Positions 43,619 to 50,972 of a DNA stretch of 60,313 nucleotides are shown here, one piece after another. The notes under the pieces were generated by a model. It did not search any database and was not told where the DNA came from. It worked only from the letters and a program-made list of their open reading frames with translations. Location: contig CAZHSN010000001.1 in the NCBI GenBank assembly GCA_964535125.1, forward strand, positions 1 to 60,313, written 5' to 3'. Origin of the DNA: CAZHSN01 sp964535125 (GTDB lineage Bacteria; Armatimonadota; HRBIN16). The stretch's first letter is position 1, and each line of letters starts with the position of its first letter. The position numbers and the translations under genes are program-made.

Positions 43619-44925
43619 CCATCGCTTCGGTGGAACCCGGGTCCATCGCTGAGGAGATCGGGCTGGAGCCCGGTGATGTGTTGTTGTCCATCGACGGTGT
43701 ACCCGTGAAGGATGTCATTGATGTGGCGTACCGGTTTGCCGCGGAAGAGGTGATGCTGGAGGTCGAGACGCACAACTCCACCATGATCTACAGTGTGAGC
43801 AAGGATGACTACGACCCTCTGGGCGCCTCGTTTGTTGAGGAACTGGCAGGGGGCCGGATCCGGCGTTGTAACAACCGATGTGTGTTTTGTTTTGTGGACC
43901 AGCTGCCGCCGGGACTGCGGCGATCCCTGTCGATTAAGGATGACGATTACAGACTTTCGTTCCTGCACGGCGCGTACATCACATTGACCAACATGTCGGA
44001 CATCGACTATGCCCGCATTGAGACCCAGCGGTTATCGCCGCTGTATGTGTCCGTACATGCCACCAACCCGGATACGCGCCAGCGGCTGTTGCGGACGGCT
44101 CGCAGGCACGACGTCCGGCTTGAACTGCTTCGATTGATGCGCATGGGCATTGATGTGCACACTCAGGTGGTGGTGGTCCCGGGATGGAATGACGGTGAAC
44201 ACCTGGTTGAGACGCTGCAGGACTTAAGGCATTTGGCTGAGATGGATGAACCTGGCCGTGTCGAGTCGGTGGCGGTGGTACCCGTTGGATTGACCGCGCA
44301 TCGATCCACACTGCAGTCGATTGGATGTATCACACCGGCGTACGCTGCGGATCTGATTACACAGATTCGGCGTGCAGATCGGCTGGCTGATGGCAGACGG
44401 TTTGTCTATTTGGCCGACGAATGGTTTCACATCGCGGGAACGCCATATCCCGGTGCGGCCTATTACAGAGATTTCCCACAATTAGATGATGGGGTGGGGA
44501 CCGCCAGGCTGTTCCTGGAACGCTGCAGACGGTTGCAGAAACGGTTGCCTGAGCGCGTCTTGCGACCGATGGATCTCACGTTGGTTACCGGTGAAGCGGC
44601 CGCACCGCTGGTACACCATCTGAGTGGTTTATTGAAATCCATTGCCGGGGTTACTGTGTCGGTGTGCGTAGTGCCGAATCGCCTGTTCGGTCATATGGTG
44701 AATGTCGCGGGTTTGTTGTGCGGTGCAGATATCTGTGCTGCGCTCAAGCAGCACAGTCCACGCGGAGTGGCGTTGCTGCCCACGATCTGTCTGCGTGACG
44801 GCCAGTTAACATTGGACGACTGGACGCCTGAGCGGATTAGCCGTGAGGCATCCGTCGACCTGCATGTGATTGATCCTCATCCCTCGGCTGTATGGGAGTA
44901 TATCAAGAGCCGGCAGGAAGCCTGA
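43600..44925 (+). CDS. PDZ / radical SAM / DUF512 protein
   Basis: 441 aa. An N-terminal PDZ-like part (SVEPGSIAEEIGLEPGDVLLSIDGVPV) is followed by a radical SAM-type Cys cluster CNNRCVFC (about 90-97) and FVDQLPPGLRRSL, the marks of the DUF512 family, and then the DUF512 domain (FLERCRRLQKRLPERVL..., TGEAAAPLV...). The role of the family is unknown. It is cytoplasmic by lack of a signal. It overlaps ispH by 19 bp and ends the operon; the stop abuts that of the convergent patatin gene (TGATCA). Confidence 0.88.
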   Translation: MATDGLTIASVEPGSIAEEIGLEPGDVLLSIDGVPVKDVIDVAYRFAAEEVMLEVETHNSTMIYSVSKDDYDPLGASFVEELAGGRIRRCNNRCVFCFVDQLPPGLRRSLSIKDDDYRLSFLHGAYITLTNMSDIDYARIETQRLSPLYVSVHATNPDTRQRLLRTARRHDVRLELLRLMRMGIDVHTQVVVVPGWNDGEHLVETLQDLRHLAEMDEPGRVESVAVVPVGLTAHRSTLQSIGCITPAYAADLITQIRRADRLADGRRFVYLADEWFHIAGTPYPGAAYYRDFPQLDDGVGTARLFLERCRRLQKRLPERVLRPMDLTLVTGEAAAPLVHHLSGLLKSIAGVTVSVCVVPNRLFGHMVNVAGLLCGADICAALKQHSPRGVALLPTICLRDGQLTLDDWTPERISREASVDLHVIDPHPSAVWEYIKSRQEA

Positions 44926-47127
44926 TCACCAGGGAAAGAGCCGTCCGATCCCGAAAAGCAGCCTGCGGTCGACTTCGTTGGCCAGGCTTCCACAGATATA
45001 GGCAGGTCCGAGGGGGGTGTCAAATAAAAGACCTACCCCCAGACTCTGTTCGAATTGGGCCTCGCCGATCTTTCGGTACACCGATCCCGTTTCCAGCCAT
45101 GCCGCCATGCGTACCGGGAAAGACAACGGCCCTACAGATGATGATATCTGACGCATCAGTCCTGCAGCGCCATACAGGCGACTGGGGCCTGTCAGGCGGC
45201 CGCGCGCATGCCCGCCCAGTTGAAACAATCCGCCCATTTCGAACTGGTTTACCCATCCTACTGACTGCCCAAATGATGAATCTGCACTCAGCAGCGTGAA
45301 CGCCTGACTGCGGGTGTCCAACGGATGGAAGAGGCTGGCCTGGAGCGATGCCTGATTGATGTGGCGCAGGTGTCCGGGCATGCGTAGAAAGTGCCGGAAT
45401 TCCGCGCTGCCTCGGCTGCCTGCCGTTGGCAGTTGGTCGTCGTTCCAATAGTCCCAAGCATACCTCGCACGCAGAAACTCTTCGTTACCGCCCGTCAGGT
45501 AACTGAGACGCGGCCCGCTCATGCGCATGGCTGTTGTGATGTACCCTGTCTGGTAACCGATCCGCCATTCGGCCTGATCGTGCAATACAGCGCCGATGTC
45601 AGCGGAAACACTGTATGTGGTGAGTACATGCTCGTTGATCCGCTGTGACCCCGCATAGTGGTCACGGGTGTTTTCCGCAATGCCTGCACGCGCGGCGCCG
45701 AACCATCGTCTTCCTTCCAGCAGGCGGTAGTACTCCATGGAAGCAGTGCGTGAACTGCCGATGCCCAGATCCACACGGGCTTCAGCGTCGGCGGCCCCGA
45801 AGTCCATGAACGTGATACGGGCCAATATCCCCGAATCCATCTGACGGCCGCGGCTGTTGTTCAAACTGAGGCCGACGCGCAGGAATGGCGGACCATATGT
45901 CTTCTCCACCGCTCGCAGTTGGAGCCCCGACTGATCGTCGCGGTGTACGGTGTCATACGCGAGGCTTGCAAGACGTCCCTTGCCGATGATGTCGGTCAAG
46001 CTGTTGTCCAATGCGACGGTGTCCAGCGTAGTGCCGATCTGCCAGTTCACCTCGGCCAAGGTTTGTCGCGCAAGCCGCCCAGAGACACCCGTGATGTCGA
46101 TAAAACCGACATCCGGCAACTGCTGCCGCTTTCGTTCCTGCCGTTGCTGCAGGTGTTGTTGCCATTCATCGACGGACAGGCTTAGGTTGGTCAGAAGGGG
46201 GGCTTTGGCATCAATCGCCCGGTAACCCGCATCGGCTGACTCCTTGTAGGCGGTCCACGCGTTGCTGCCGCCCAGTTCCGGGGCGATGATGACATCGGCG
46301 CTGGCGATGGCGCGCCGTGTATTGTCCAGCATCACCACGGTCACGGTCTGGCTGATGACACCCAGCAGCGAGTCCCCGGCGTCGCGACTGCCGCGGGCGC
46401 CCACATCCACGGCGATCACGATGTCTGCGCCCATCCCGCGCACCACGTCAGCTGGCACCATGTTCAGCACACCGCCGTCTGCAAGCAATTTGCCGTTCCA
46501 TTCGACGGGTGTGAACACGCCAGGTATCGCCATCGTGGCTCGCAGGGCCAAAGCCAGTGAGCCGTCTGACATGACAACTTGCTCGGCGTTGGTGATATCT
46601 GTGGCCACACAACGGAATGCGATCGGCAGTTGGTCGAACGAGGCGATACCGCCATAAGGAGCAGTCAGCCGACTCAGCAACAGACCTACCTGGTGTACCG
46701 GATCAATTCCGGCCGGAGTGCGCAGCCCCTCCTTAAGCCCCAACTCGAAGGGGATGGTCAGGTCACGGAAGTCTTCTTTGCGCCTCCAGTCGCGTCGGGC
46801 ATAGGGGGCCTCGGTGGCAAACGCTTCGCTCCAGTCGACGGAGCCAACGAGCGCCTCAATATCTGCTGCTGACATTCCCATGGCGTAGCATCCGCCCATG
46901 AGCCCACCCATACTGGTCCCGGCGATGTAGTCAACCGGGATACGGTGTTCCTCCAGCCAGCGAAGTACGCCAATGTGCGCGAACCCGCGGGCCGCGCCGC
47001 CGCCCAGGGCCAGCCCGATGGTCGGTCTATGACGCGGTGCGGGTGCATCGGTACCCGGCTCAGCGGTAACGGCAGTTACTGCAGTCAGCAGAGAGGCCAT
47101 CAGACAGATGATACGCAGCGTATGCAT
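44926..47127 (-). CDS. Patatin-like phospholipase with C-terminal outer-membrane barrel (PlpD-like)
   Basis: 733 aa. The start at 47127 gives a signal peptide (MHTLRIICLMASLLTAVTAVTA); earlier in-frame starts lie in or next to the tRNA. The patatin domain shows the oxyanion hole LGGGAARG (41-48), the nucleophile GTSMG (70-74, Ser72) and DGG (217-219) of the Ser-Asp dyad. A POTRA-like part (about 360-430) and a long beta-rich region follow; the protein ends in FGIGRLFPW, a terminal aromatic as in outer-membrane barrels. This is the architecture of PlpD/FplA, type Vd autotransporters that display a phospholipase on the cell surface. Substrate is unknown. Confidence 0.85.
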   Translation of the reverse strand: MHTLRIICLMASLLTAVTAVTAEPGTDAPAPRHRPTIGLALGGGAARGFAHIGVLRWLEEHRIPVDYIAGTSMGGLMGGCYAMGMSAADIEALVGSVDWSEAFATEAPYARRDWRRKEDFRDLTIPFELGLKEGLRTPAGIDPVHQVGLLLSRLTAPYGGIASFDQLPIAFRCVATDITNAEQVVMSDGSLALALRATMAIPGVFTPVEWNGKLLADGGVLNMVPADVVRGMGADIVIAVDVGARGSRDAGDSLLGVISQTVTVVMLDNTRRAIASADVIIAPELGGSNAWTAYKESADAGYRAIDAKAPLLTNLSLSVDEWQQHLQQRQERKRQQLPDVGFIDITGVSGRLARQTLAEVNWQIGTTLDTVALDNSLTDIIGKGRLASLAYDTVHRDDQSGLQLRAVEKTYGPPFLRVGLSLNNSRGRQMDSGILARITFMDFGAADAEARVDLGIGSSRTASMEYYRLLEGRRWFGAARAGIAENTRDHYAGSQRINEHVLTTYSVSADIGAVLHDQAEWRIGYQTGYITTAMRMSGPRLSYLTGGNEEFLRARYAWDYWNDDQLPTAGSRGSAEFRHFLRMPGHLRHINQASLQASLFHPLDTRSQAFTLLSADSSFGQSVGWVNQFEMGGLFQLGGHARGRLTGPSRLYGAAGLMRQISSSVGPLSFPVRMAAWLETGSVYRKIGEAQFEQSLGVGLLFDTPLGPAYICGSLANEVDRRLLFGIGRLFPW

Positions 47128-47238
47128 GGACACCACCCAACAGGAAGTCGTATACATTGTACGGACTAAAGTGGTGAACCGGGGAAAGCGTGGGGGGGTG
47201 AGGTTGACTGTGTGACCGATGCCTTGCGGAGACAGAAC

Positions 47239-47315
47239 TGGTCGGGGTGAGCGGACTTGAACCGCTGACCTCTTGGCCCCCATCCAAGCGCGCTACCAAA
47301 CTGCGCCACACCCCG
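47239..47315 (-). tRNA. tRNA-Pro (anticodon GGG), CCA encoded
   Basis: On the minus strand the acceptor arms CGGGGTG and CACCCCG pair fully, with discriminator A and an encoded CCA (47239-47241). The anticodon stem CTTGG/CCAAG holds the loop ATGGGGG, so the anticodon is GGG (47279-47281), for proline codons CCC/CCU. The D-arm (GCGCAGTTTGGTAGCGC) and the T-arm (AGCGG TTCAAGT CCGCT) are regular. Confidence 0.96.
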
Positions 47316-47327
47316 ACGAACGACCAC

Positions 47328-47356
47328 AGTATACCAGCGGCCGCATGAAGCGTCAA
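47328..47356 (-). promoter_or_regulatory. Promoter of the tRNA-Pro gene
   Basis: On the minus strand TTGACG (47351-47356), 17 bp, TATACT (47328-47333), followed by the tRNA 5' end 12 bp downstream. A near-consensus housekeeping promoter. Confidence 0.65.
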
Positions 47357-47369
47357 GTGAACTCATGGA

Positions 47370-47385
47370 TGTGAAAAATATCACA
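47370..47385. promoter_or_regulatory. CRP/FNR-family-type operator TGTGA-N6-TCACA
   Basis: Perfect half sites TGTGA and TCACA separated by AAAATA, matching the CRP consensus. Its centre lies about 61 bp upstream of the predicted leuB start, the place of a class I activator site, and about 56 bp upstream of the predicted tRNA-Pro start. No CRP-type gene is in the window. Confidence 0.5.
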
Positions 47386-47402
47386 AATGGCCGGGCCGAG
47401 CG

Positions 47403-47431
47403 TTGAAATCGAACACCGGAGGGCGCATAAT
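47403..47431 (+). promoter_or_regulatory. Predicted promoter of leuB
   Basis: TTGAAA (47403-47408), 17 bp, CATAAT (47426-47431). The start would fall near 47438, about 29 bp before the GTG codon. Confidence 0.55.
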
Positions 47432-47466
47432 ATACGTGGTCTACATAACGAAAAGGGAGAGACACC

Positions 47467-48531
47467 GTGGGTACATACAAGATCGCCGTGATTGGGGGAG
47501 ACGGAACCGGTCCGGAAGTGGTCCGCGAAGGGCTGAAGGTACTTGAGGCTGCCTCCGCACGGTACGGGTTTTCATGCGAGTTGACGGAGTATGACTTCGG
47601 AGGAGATCGCTATCTGCGTACCGGTGAAGTGCTGCCGGACTCCGCCGCCGATGAGTTGCGGCAATACCAGGCGATTTATCTCGGCGCAATCGGGCATCCG
47701 GATGTGCGTCCTGGAATCCTGGAGAAAGGGATCCTGTTACGGCTGCGGTTTGAACTGGATCAGTACATCAACTTGAGGCCTGTAAAGCTGTACCCTGGAG
47801 TCGAAACTCCGCTGAAGGACAAGGGGCCGGCAGACATCGACTATGTGGTGGTCAGGGAGAATACCGAGGGTCTGTACGCCGGCGCCGGGGGCACGTTGAA
47901 GAAGGGCACGCCGGATGAAGTCGCTGTGCAAGAGTCCATCAACACCCGGAAAGGCGTAGAGCGTTGTTTGCGTTACGCCTTTGAGTATTGCCAACGACGC
48001 GCCAGGGCGAAAAAGCTTACCTTGTGCGGAAAAACCAACGTGCTGACCTATGCGTTCGATCTCTGGGAGCGTGCGTTCCATGAAATCGCCCCGGAGTATC
48101 CGGATGTGACCACGGACTACGCTCATGTCGACGCCACCACCATGTGGATGGTGAAGAACCCCGAGTGGTTTGACGTGATCGTTACCGACAACATGTTTGG
48201 TGATATCATTACGGACCTGGGCGCCATGACACAGGGAGGCATGGGTATCGCCGCAGGCGGTAACATCAACCCGAACGGCGTCAGTATGTTTGAGCCGATT
48301 GGTGGTTCGGCGCCTAAGTACACCGGTATGAACGTCATCAATCCGTTGGCAGCTATTGGCGCTATGCAGATGATGCTCGACACACTGGGCGAGTCCGCTG
48401 CAGCAGCGTCAGTGGATGCGGCCATCGCTCATGTCACGGCCACAAAGCTCAAGAGCTTGAGCGCCGGCAAGATGGGGTATACCACGACTGAGGTGGGCGA
48501 CATGGTTGCCCAGTATGTCGCCGATCACTGA
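47467..48531 (+). CDS. leuB: 3-isopropylmalate dehydrogenase
   Basis: 354 aa NAD-dependent beta-decarboxylating dehydrogenase; it oxidises 3-isopropylmalate and probably also 3-methylmalate of the citramalate route. Motifs are IGGDGTGPEVV, the ENTEGLYAGAGG loop, and TDNMFGDIITDLGAMTQGGMGIAAGGNINP. Close relatives include homoisocitrate and tartrate dehydrogenases, but the nearby leuA/C/D genes favour LeuB. The GTG start follows AAAAGGGAG. It is separated from the main leu operon by the patatin and tRNA genes on the other strand. Confidence 0.88.
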   Translation: MGTYKIAVIGGDGTGPEVVREGLKVLEAASARYGFSCELTEYDFGGDRYLRTGEVLPDSAADELRQYQAIYLGAIGHPDVRPGILEKGILLRLRFELDQYINLRPVKLYPGVETPLKDKGPADIDYVVVRENTEGLYAGAGGTLKKGTPDEVAVQESINTRKGVERCLRYAFEYCQRRARAKKLTLCGKTNVLTYAFDLWERAFHEIAPEYPDVTTDYAHVDATTMWMVKNPEWFDVIVTDNMFGDIITDLGAMTQGGMGIAAGGNINPNGVSMFEPIGGSAPKYTGMNVINPLAAIGAMQMMLDTLGESAAAASVDAAIAHVTATKLKSLSAGKMGYTTTEVGDMVAQYVADH

Positions 48532-48559
48532 TCTCGCCACAGCCTTGAACTTGAAGCGG

Positions 48560-48590
48560 AGACCCCCGACGCCATGGGCGGAGGGGGTCT
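48560..48590 (+). terminator. Terminator after leuB
   Basis: AGACCCCC ... GGGGGTCT 8-bp outer stem with a further GCC/GGC inner pairing, followed by TGCGTTTTGC. Probable intrinsic terminator. Confidence 0.6.
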
Positions 48591-48657
48591 TGCGTTTTGC
48601 AGGGATTTCCAACTGGATGTGCGAAATAGAGTCCATCATGCTGTCGGAGGTGTCCTG

Positions 48658-50958
48658 ATGATCACACGTGGCTATGCGATTCTGGTTGGCTGCCTGTTAT
48701 CGGTGTTGACCTGTTCGTGCCGCGCTCAGGAGCCACTACCGCCAGGCGCACTGGGGTCATATGTGCCCGGCGGGGATGCCGGGATCACCATCGTCGATAC
48801 TGAAGACGGTTGGTATGAGATCACCACTCAGGACGGGCGCAGGGTCGTGACATCGAAGCGTAATCCGAAGGTGTCAGGCTCGTATCTCTACTTCCGGCTG
48901 TCGGAGCCGTTGCGCAAGCAGATCATTGATACCGCTTGGCTGGCGGTTACGTTCCTGGACAAGTCCATGGGGGTATACAGGCTTCAGTACAATGCCGCAA
49001 GCAATCCGTACACACCTGCAGCGGCTATCGCACTGATGGATACGGAGGAGTGGGTGACCGTGATCGCGGAGATGCCCTCTCCACGGTTCGAAGGCAAGCA
49101 GAACGGCGGCGCGGACTTCCGGCTAGAGTGCACTTCAAAGCTTCAGGTAGCCCGCATTGATATCTACAACACCAAGCCAAAGGGGGTCGGTATCATGAGT
49201 TCTGAACGTACATTCCGCCCCAAACGCACCAATCCGCCAGCTCCCGGTATGTACTATACGTTCGGCAATGACACGGATCCGGAACGGGGACCGATCCATA
49301 AGGCGCTGGGCGCCACATCAATCGAAAGCTATGTGACATGGGAGACCGTTGAGCGGCAGGCAGAAGGGAAGTGGGACTGGAGTCAATGGGATGCTCAGGT
49401 GGATCTGCTTCAGCGGTATGGCTTGAAGTGGGTTCCCTTCCTGATTGTTGGCCCTGCCTACAGCACGCCGGACTGGTTTAGAGCCAGTAAAGAGCACGTT
49501 CCCTGCCGATGCCTGGAACACGGTATCGACAGCAAAATCGAGTCACTCTGGAACCCGCACCTGCCCAAACGGATAGACCGCTTTCTTTCGGCATTTGCGG
49601 AACGTTACCGCAAGACCGGAGTCATCGAATCCGTATTATTGGGTATTCAGGGCGACTTTGGTGAAGCGATCTACTCGGTGTGGGGCGGCGGATGGACATT
49701 TAACATCCCCGGTGAATACCACAACCATGCGGGATTCTGGTGCAATGATCCGTATGCGCTGGCGAATTTCCGGCAATGGGTTGGTAAGCGCTACCGCACC
49801 GTGGACGCCTTAAACGACGCATGGGGGACGACGTATAAACAAGTCGCCGATGCCGACTTTCCGGGCTATGGTCCCCGGTTGGCGGAGTTTCGAGAACGCG
49901 TGAACGATGGGTTTCCCCATGACCGCAGACGGTGGCTGGATTTTGTGGAGTGGTACCGGCAGAGCATGACGGACTTTGCAGACTGGTGGATGGCCACCAC
50001 GCGCAAGCACTTCCCGAACACGCCCATCTACCTGTGCACAGGCGGTGATGCGCCGCCGGAACACGGTTCCGACTTTGCCGAGCAGAGCCGTGTGTCGGCA
50101 AAACATGGCGCCGGTGTACGCATTACGAACGAAGCCTCTGATTATGCCAGTAACTTCGTCATTACCAGATGGGTGGCGTCGGCAGGCCGCCACTACGGGG
50201 CTTACTTCGGATTCGAACCGGCGGGACCTGAAGATGCATGGGGCATTGTCGCCCGCATCTACAACGCCACGGCCTCCGGTGCGAATCAACTGCACGACTA
50301 CGATGGCAATGTGATCAACTCCATGAAAACCATCGACCAGCAGCAGGATCATTTCAAGTACCTCTTCCATGTACCGGCCCCCCGCATACCCGTGGCTTTG
50401 TGGTACCCGAACACCGCCATGACGCTAAAATGGGGCGGTTTTCTGGATAAAGCCCGCGTCTGGAGAGACTACACGGACTTTGACTTCGTCGATGAGACCA
50501 TGCTGCGTACCGGAGCGTTGGACCGCCATCAGGTGTGCGTCATCCTTCACGGAGACGTGATGGAGCAGCAGGATGCGCAGCGGATCGCCGACTGGGTGCG
50601 CAGCGGAGGCACGCTAATCTTGGTTAACATGACCCGAATAGAAACCGTGGAAGGGGAGAATGCACTAGACACTCTGGTGCGCGCAGGAACGGCAGGCTCC
50701 AAAGGGCGGGTCGTCCGCGTGCAGGACATGTCTGCGGCAGCCCGGGAGACGAACGCGGTCTTGCGCAGCGCCGGTCATTGGACCGTGAACGACGGTGAAG
50801 ATCGCGTGTACTTTACCTTCCTGACGCCCAATCGCCTGTTCATCTTGAACGCGAATGAGGACGAGAAGCAGTTCACAGCCTATCACGTGTCTGAAGGTGA
50901 GGTGGATATCATTGCCAAACCGAAAACAATCACCGATGTGATATTGAAGCGACCTTAG
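48658..50958 (+). CDS. Secreted GH42-like glycoside hydrolase
   Basis: 766 aa. The N-terminus is a signal peptide (YAILVGCLLSVLTCSCRAQ), maybe cut after CRA. Residues about 40-190 form a beta-rich domain. A GH42-type barrel follows (about 210-580): ESYVTWETVERQAEGKWDWSQW, LKWVPFLIVGP, LLGIQGDFGEAIYS with a candidate acid/base Glu, and RITNEASD with a candidate nucleophile Glu. A GATase-like domain (QVCVILHGDVMEQQDAQRIADW, RSGGTLILVNM) matches the trimerisation domain of GH42 enzymes. GGAGGTG precedes the ATG. Substrate unknown; it is 14 bp before glgP. Confidence 0.75.
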   Translation: MITRGYAILVGCLLSVLTCSCRAQEPLPPGALGSYVPGGDAGITIVDTEDGWYEITTQDGRRVVTSKRNPKVSGSYLYFRLSEPLRKQIIDTAWLAVTFLDKSMGVYRLQYNAASNPYTPAAAIALMDTEEWVTVIAEMPSPRFEGKQNGGADFRLECTSKLQVARIDIYNTKPKGVGIMSSERTFRPKRTNPPAPGMYYTFGNDTDPERGPIHKALGATSIESYVTWETVERQAEGKWDWSQWDAQVDLLQRYGLKWVPFLIVGPAYSTPDWFRASKEHVPCRCLEHGIDSKIESLWNPHLPKRIDRFLSAFAERYRKTGVIESVLLGIQGDFGEAIYSVWGGGWTFNIPGEYHNHAGFWCNDPYALANFRQWVGKRYRTVDALNDAWGTTYKQVADADFPGYGPRLAEFRERVNDGFPHDRRRWLDFVEWYRQSMTDFADWWMATTRKHFPNTPIYLCTGGDAPPEHGSDFAEQSRVSAKHGAGVRITNEASDYASNFVITRWVASAGRHYGAYFGFEPAGPEDAWGIVARIYNATASGANQLHDYDGNVINSMKTIDQQQDHFKYLFHVPAPRIPVALWYPNTAMTLKWGGFLDKARVWRDYTDFDFVDETMLRTGALDRHQVCVILHGDVMEQQDAQRIADWVRSGGTLILVNMTRIETVEGENALDTLVRAGTAGSKGRVVRVQDMSAAARETNAVLRSAGHWTVNDGEDRVYFTFLTPNRLFILNANEDEKQFTAYHVSEGEVDIIAKPKTITDVILKRP

Positions 50959-50972
50959 GTTGGAGGGGCGTC

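Noticed and set aside
47128..47283. Upstream starts of the patatin gene
   Set aside because: They run into the tRNA-Pro gene and hide the signal peptide.
48574..48657. Upstream in-frame start of the GH42-like gene
   Set aside because: It would place 28 odd residues before a clear signal peptide and overlaps the leuB terminator; GGAGGTG supports the ATG at 48658.
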